A stretch of DNA of 5,927 nucleotides from NCBI GenBank assembly GCA_964383675.1, contig CAYLHX010000039.1, positions 1 to 5,927 on the forward strand, read 5' to 3'. The translations under genes were made by a program, and so were the position numbers. Origin of the DNA: CAYLHX01 sp964383675 (lineage in GTDB: Bacteria > Patescibacteriota > Gracilibacteria > UBA1369 > LOWO2-01-FULL-3). Below, one piece after another: positions 5,171 to 5,927 of the stretch. Position 1 is the stretch's first letter, and the number at the start of each line of letters is the position of its first letter. The notes beneath the pieces were generated by a model, which was given only the letters and a program-made list of their open reading frames with translations, did not search any database and was not told the DNA's origin.

Positions 5171-5927
5171 ATGAACAAACTGGCTTTTTCCTTACTTATT
5201 TTGTTTGTACTTCCGGTAACAGCCTTTGCTCAAAGTTATGAGCAGGAGTTTTTTAAGGCGGAGGTTCTTGAGGTTTTGGAAGATGGGGAGATGGAGTTTG
5301 CCGGTCATGGGCAGGACTACCAACTACTCGAGGTGGAGATATTAGAGGGTGAGGAAGAGGGGGAAGTGCTTACGATTCAACATGGAGGGGAGTTTTCATT
5401 AACGGAGGCTCAAAAAATGGCTGAGGGAGAGAAGATTGTAATTAGTAAATTTGTGGAGAGCGGAGAATATATCGTTATCGATAGATACCGGATTACGCCT
5501 ATGATCTGGGTTTTTCTAATATTTCTGGCAGCAGCGACACTTTTTGGGGGTAAAAAGGGGATTATGGCTTTTGTGGGCTTGGCAATAAGTATTATGGTGC
5601 TGGCAAAGTTTGTGGTGCCGCAAATAATTAACGGTGCAAATCCGCTTTTTATAAGCCTGGTGGGTACTTTTGCCATTGCGGTGCTTTCCATTTATGTCTC
5701 GCACGGTGTTAATAAAAGAACCTCAATTGCCCTGCTAAGTACGCTTTTGAGCGTTGGAATTGCTATTGTTTTTGCCGTTTTGTTTGTTGAAATGACTCAT
5801 CTTTTCGGAATGGGCAGCGATGATGCGGTATTTCTGCAATTGGGGCCTCTGCAACAGGTGAATTTAAAAGGTCTTTTGCTGGCCGGTATCATTATCGGTA
5901 CTTTGGGTGTCCTGGATGATATTACAA
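5171..5927 (+). CDS. YibE/F-family membrane protein, 3' end missing
   Basis: The frame is open from the ATG at 5171 to the end of the window (252 codons), so the gene is cut at its 3' end. Residues 1-20 form a signal peptide with a likely AFA/QS cleavage site. Residues 21-108 are an acidic, strand-rich extracytoplasmic domain (FKAEVLEVLEDGE, VEILEGEEEGEVLTI), and membrane helices begin at about 111, with further ones near 130-150, 157-178, 184-206 and 234-250. LLLAGIIIGTLGVLDDIT (235-252) is the hallmark of the YibE/F family, whose next residues usually complete the GxLDDxTxxQ motif. Family members are multi-pass membrane proteins of unknown function, found in many Gram-positive and other bacteria. 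It begins 10 bp after the zinc-ribbon gene, indicating one transcription unit. The start is supported by the intact signal peptide; no Shine-Dalgarno sequence is present. Confidence 0.9.
   Translation, partial: MNKLAFSLLILFVLPVTAFAQSYEQEFFKAEVLEVLEDGEMEFAGHGQDYQLLEVEILEGEEEGEVLTIQHGGEFSLTEAQKMAEGEKIVISKFVESGEYIVIDRYRITPMIWVFLIFLAAATLFGGKKGIMAFVGLAISIMVLAKFVVPQIINGANPLFISLVGTFAIAVLSIYVSHGVNKRTSIALLSTLLSVGIAIVFAVLFVEMTHLFGMGSDDAVFLQLGPLQQVNLKGLLLAGIIIGTLGVLDDIT

Noticed and set aside
5410..5691. Minus-strand 93-codon open frame opposite the last gene
   Set aside because: The plus strand here encodes a signal-peptide-bearing YibE/F protein with the family's signature motif; the minus frame shows no family features.

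Overview
The window is a compact bacterial chromosome segment of moderate GC (low-to-mid 40s % by eye) with nine protein genes and almost no spare DNA. The first gene lacks its 5' end and the last its 3' end. I see no RNA genes, CRISPR arrays, transposases or phage genes. None of the starts carries a Shine-Dalgarno sequence. All eight visible stops are TAG (4) or TAA (4), and no in-frame TGA occurs in about 1,900 codons. Together with the small SpoU methylase and several hypothetical proteins, this hints at an uncultured lineage such as the Patescibacteria/CPR, perhaps near the Peregrinibacteria/Gracilibacteria. That placement is an inference; nothing here proves it.

Layout. (1) 3-1500: the end of a SpoU/TrmH-family RNA 2'-O-methyltransferase overlaps by 8 bp a membrane-anchored protein with a GH18 (chitinase-like) catalytic motif. 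(2) 1548-2003: ybeY, the rRNA-processing endoribonuclease. (3) 2004-2378, minus strand: a 124-residue protein of unknown function whose stop codon directly abuts that of ybeY. (4) 2420-3043: a class I SAM-dependent methyltransferase, divergent from the unknown gene across a 41-bp gap. (5) 3106-5927: a tight same-strand run of four genes with gaps of 9, 18 and 10 bp: a lipoprotein, a metallo-beta-lactamase-fold hydrolase of the ETHE1/glyoxalase II type, a small zinc-ribbon protein, and a YibE/F-family membrane protein cut by the window end.

How they may work together. The SpoU enzyme and YbeY both act on stable RNA, but the gene between them is a cell-surface hydrolase, so this is not one clear pathway. 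The last four genes look like one transcription unit mixing envelope proteins (lipoprotein, YibE/F) with a cytosolic metallohydrolase and a zinc-ribbon protein; no shared pathway is obvious. The main points for a second look are a perfect 22-bp palindrome inside the hydrolase gene, the lack of Shine-Dalgarno sites with promoter-like elements lying almost on the start codons, and the altered DxxHxDxE motif of the GH18-like protein. I found no convincing new multi-gene system.
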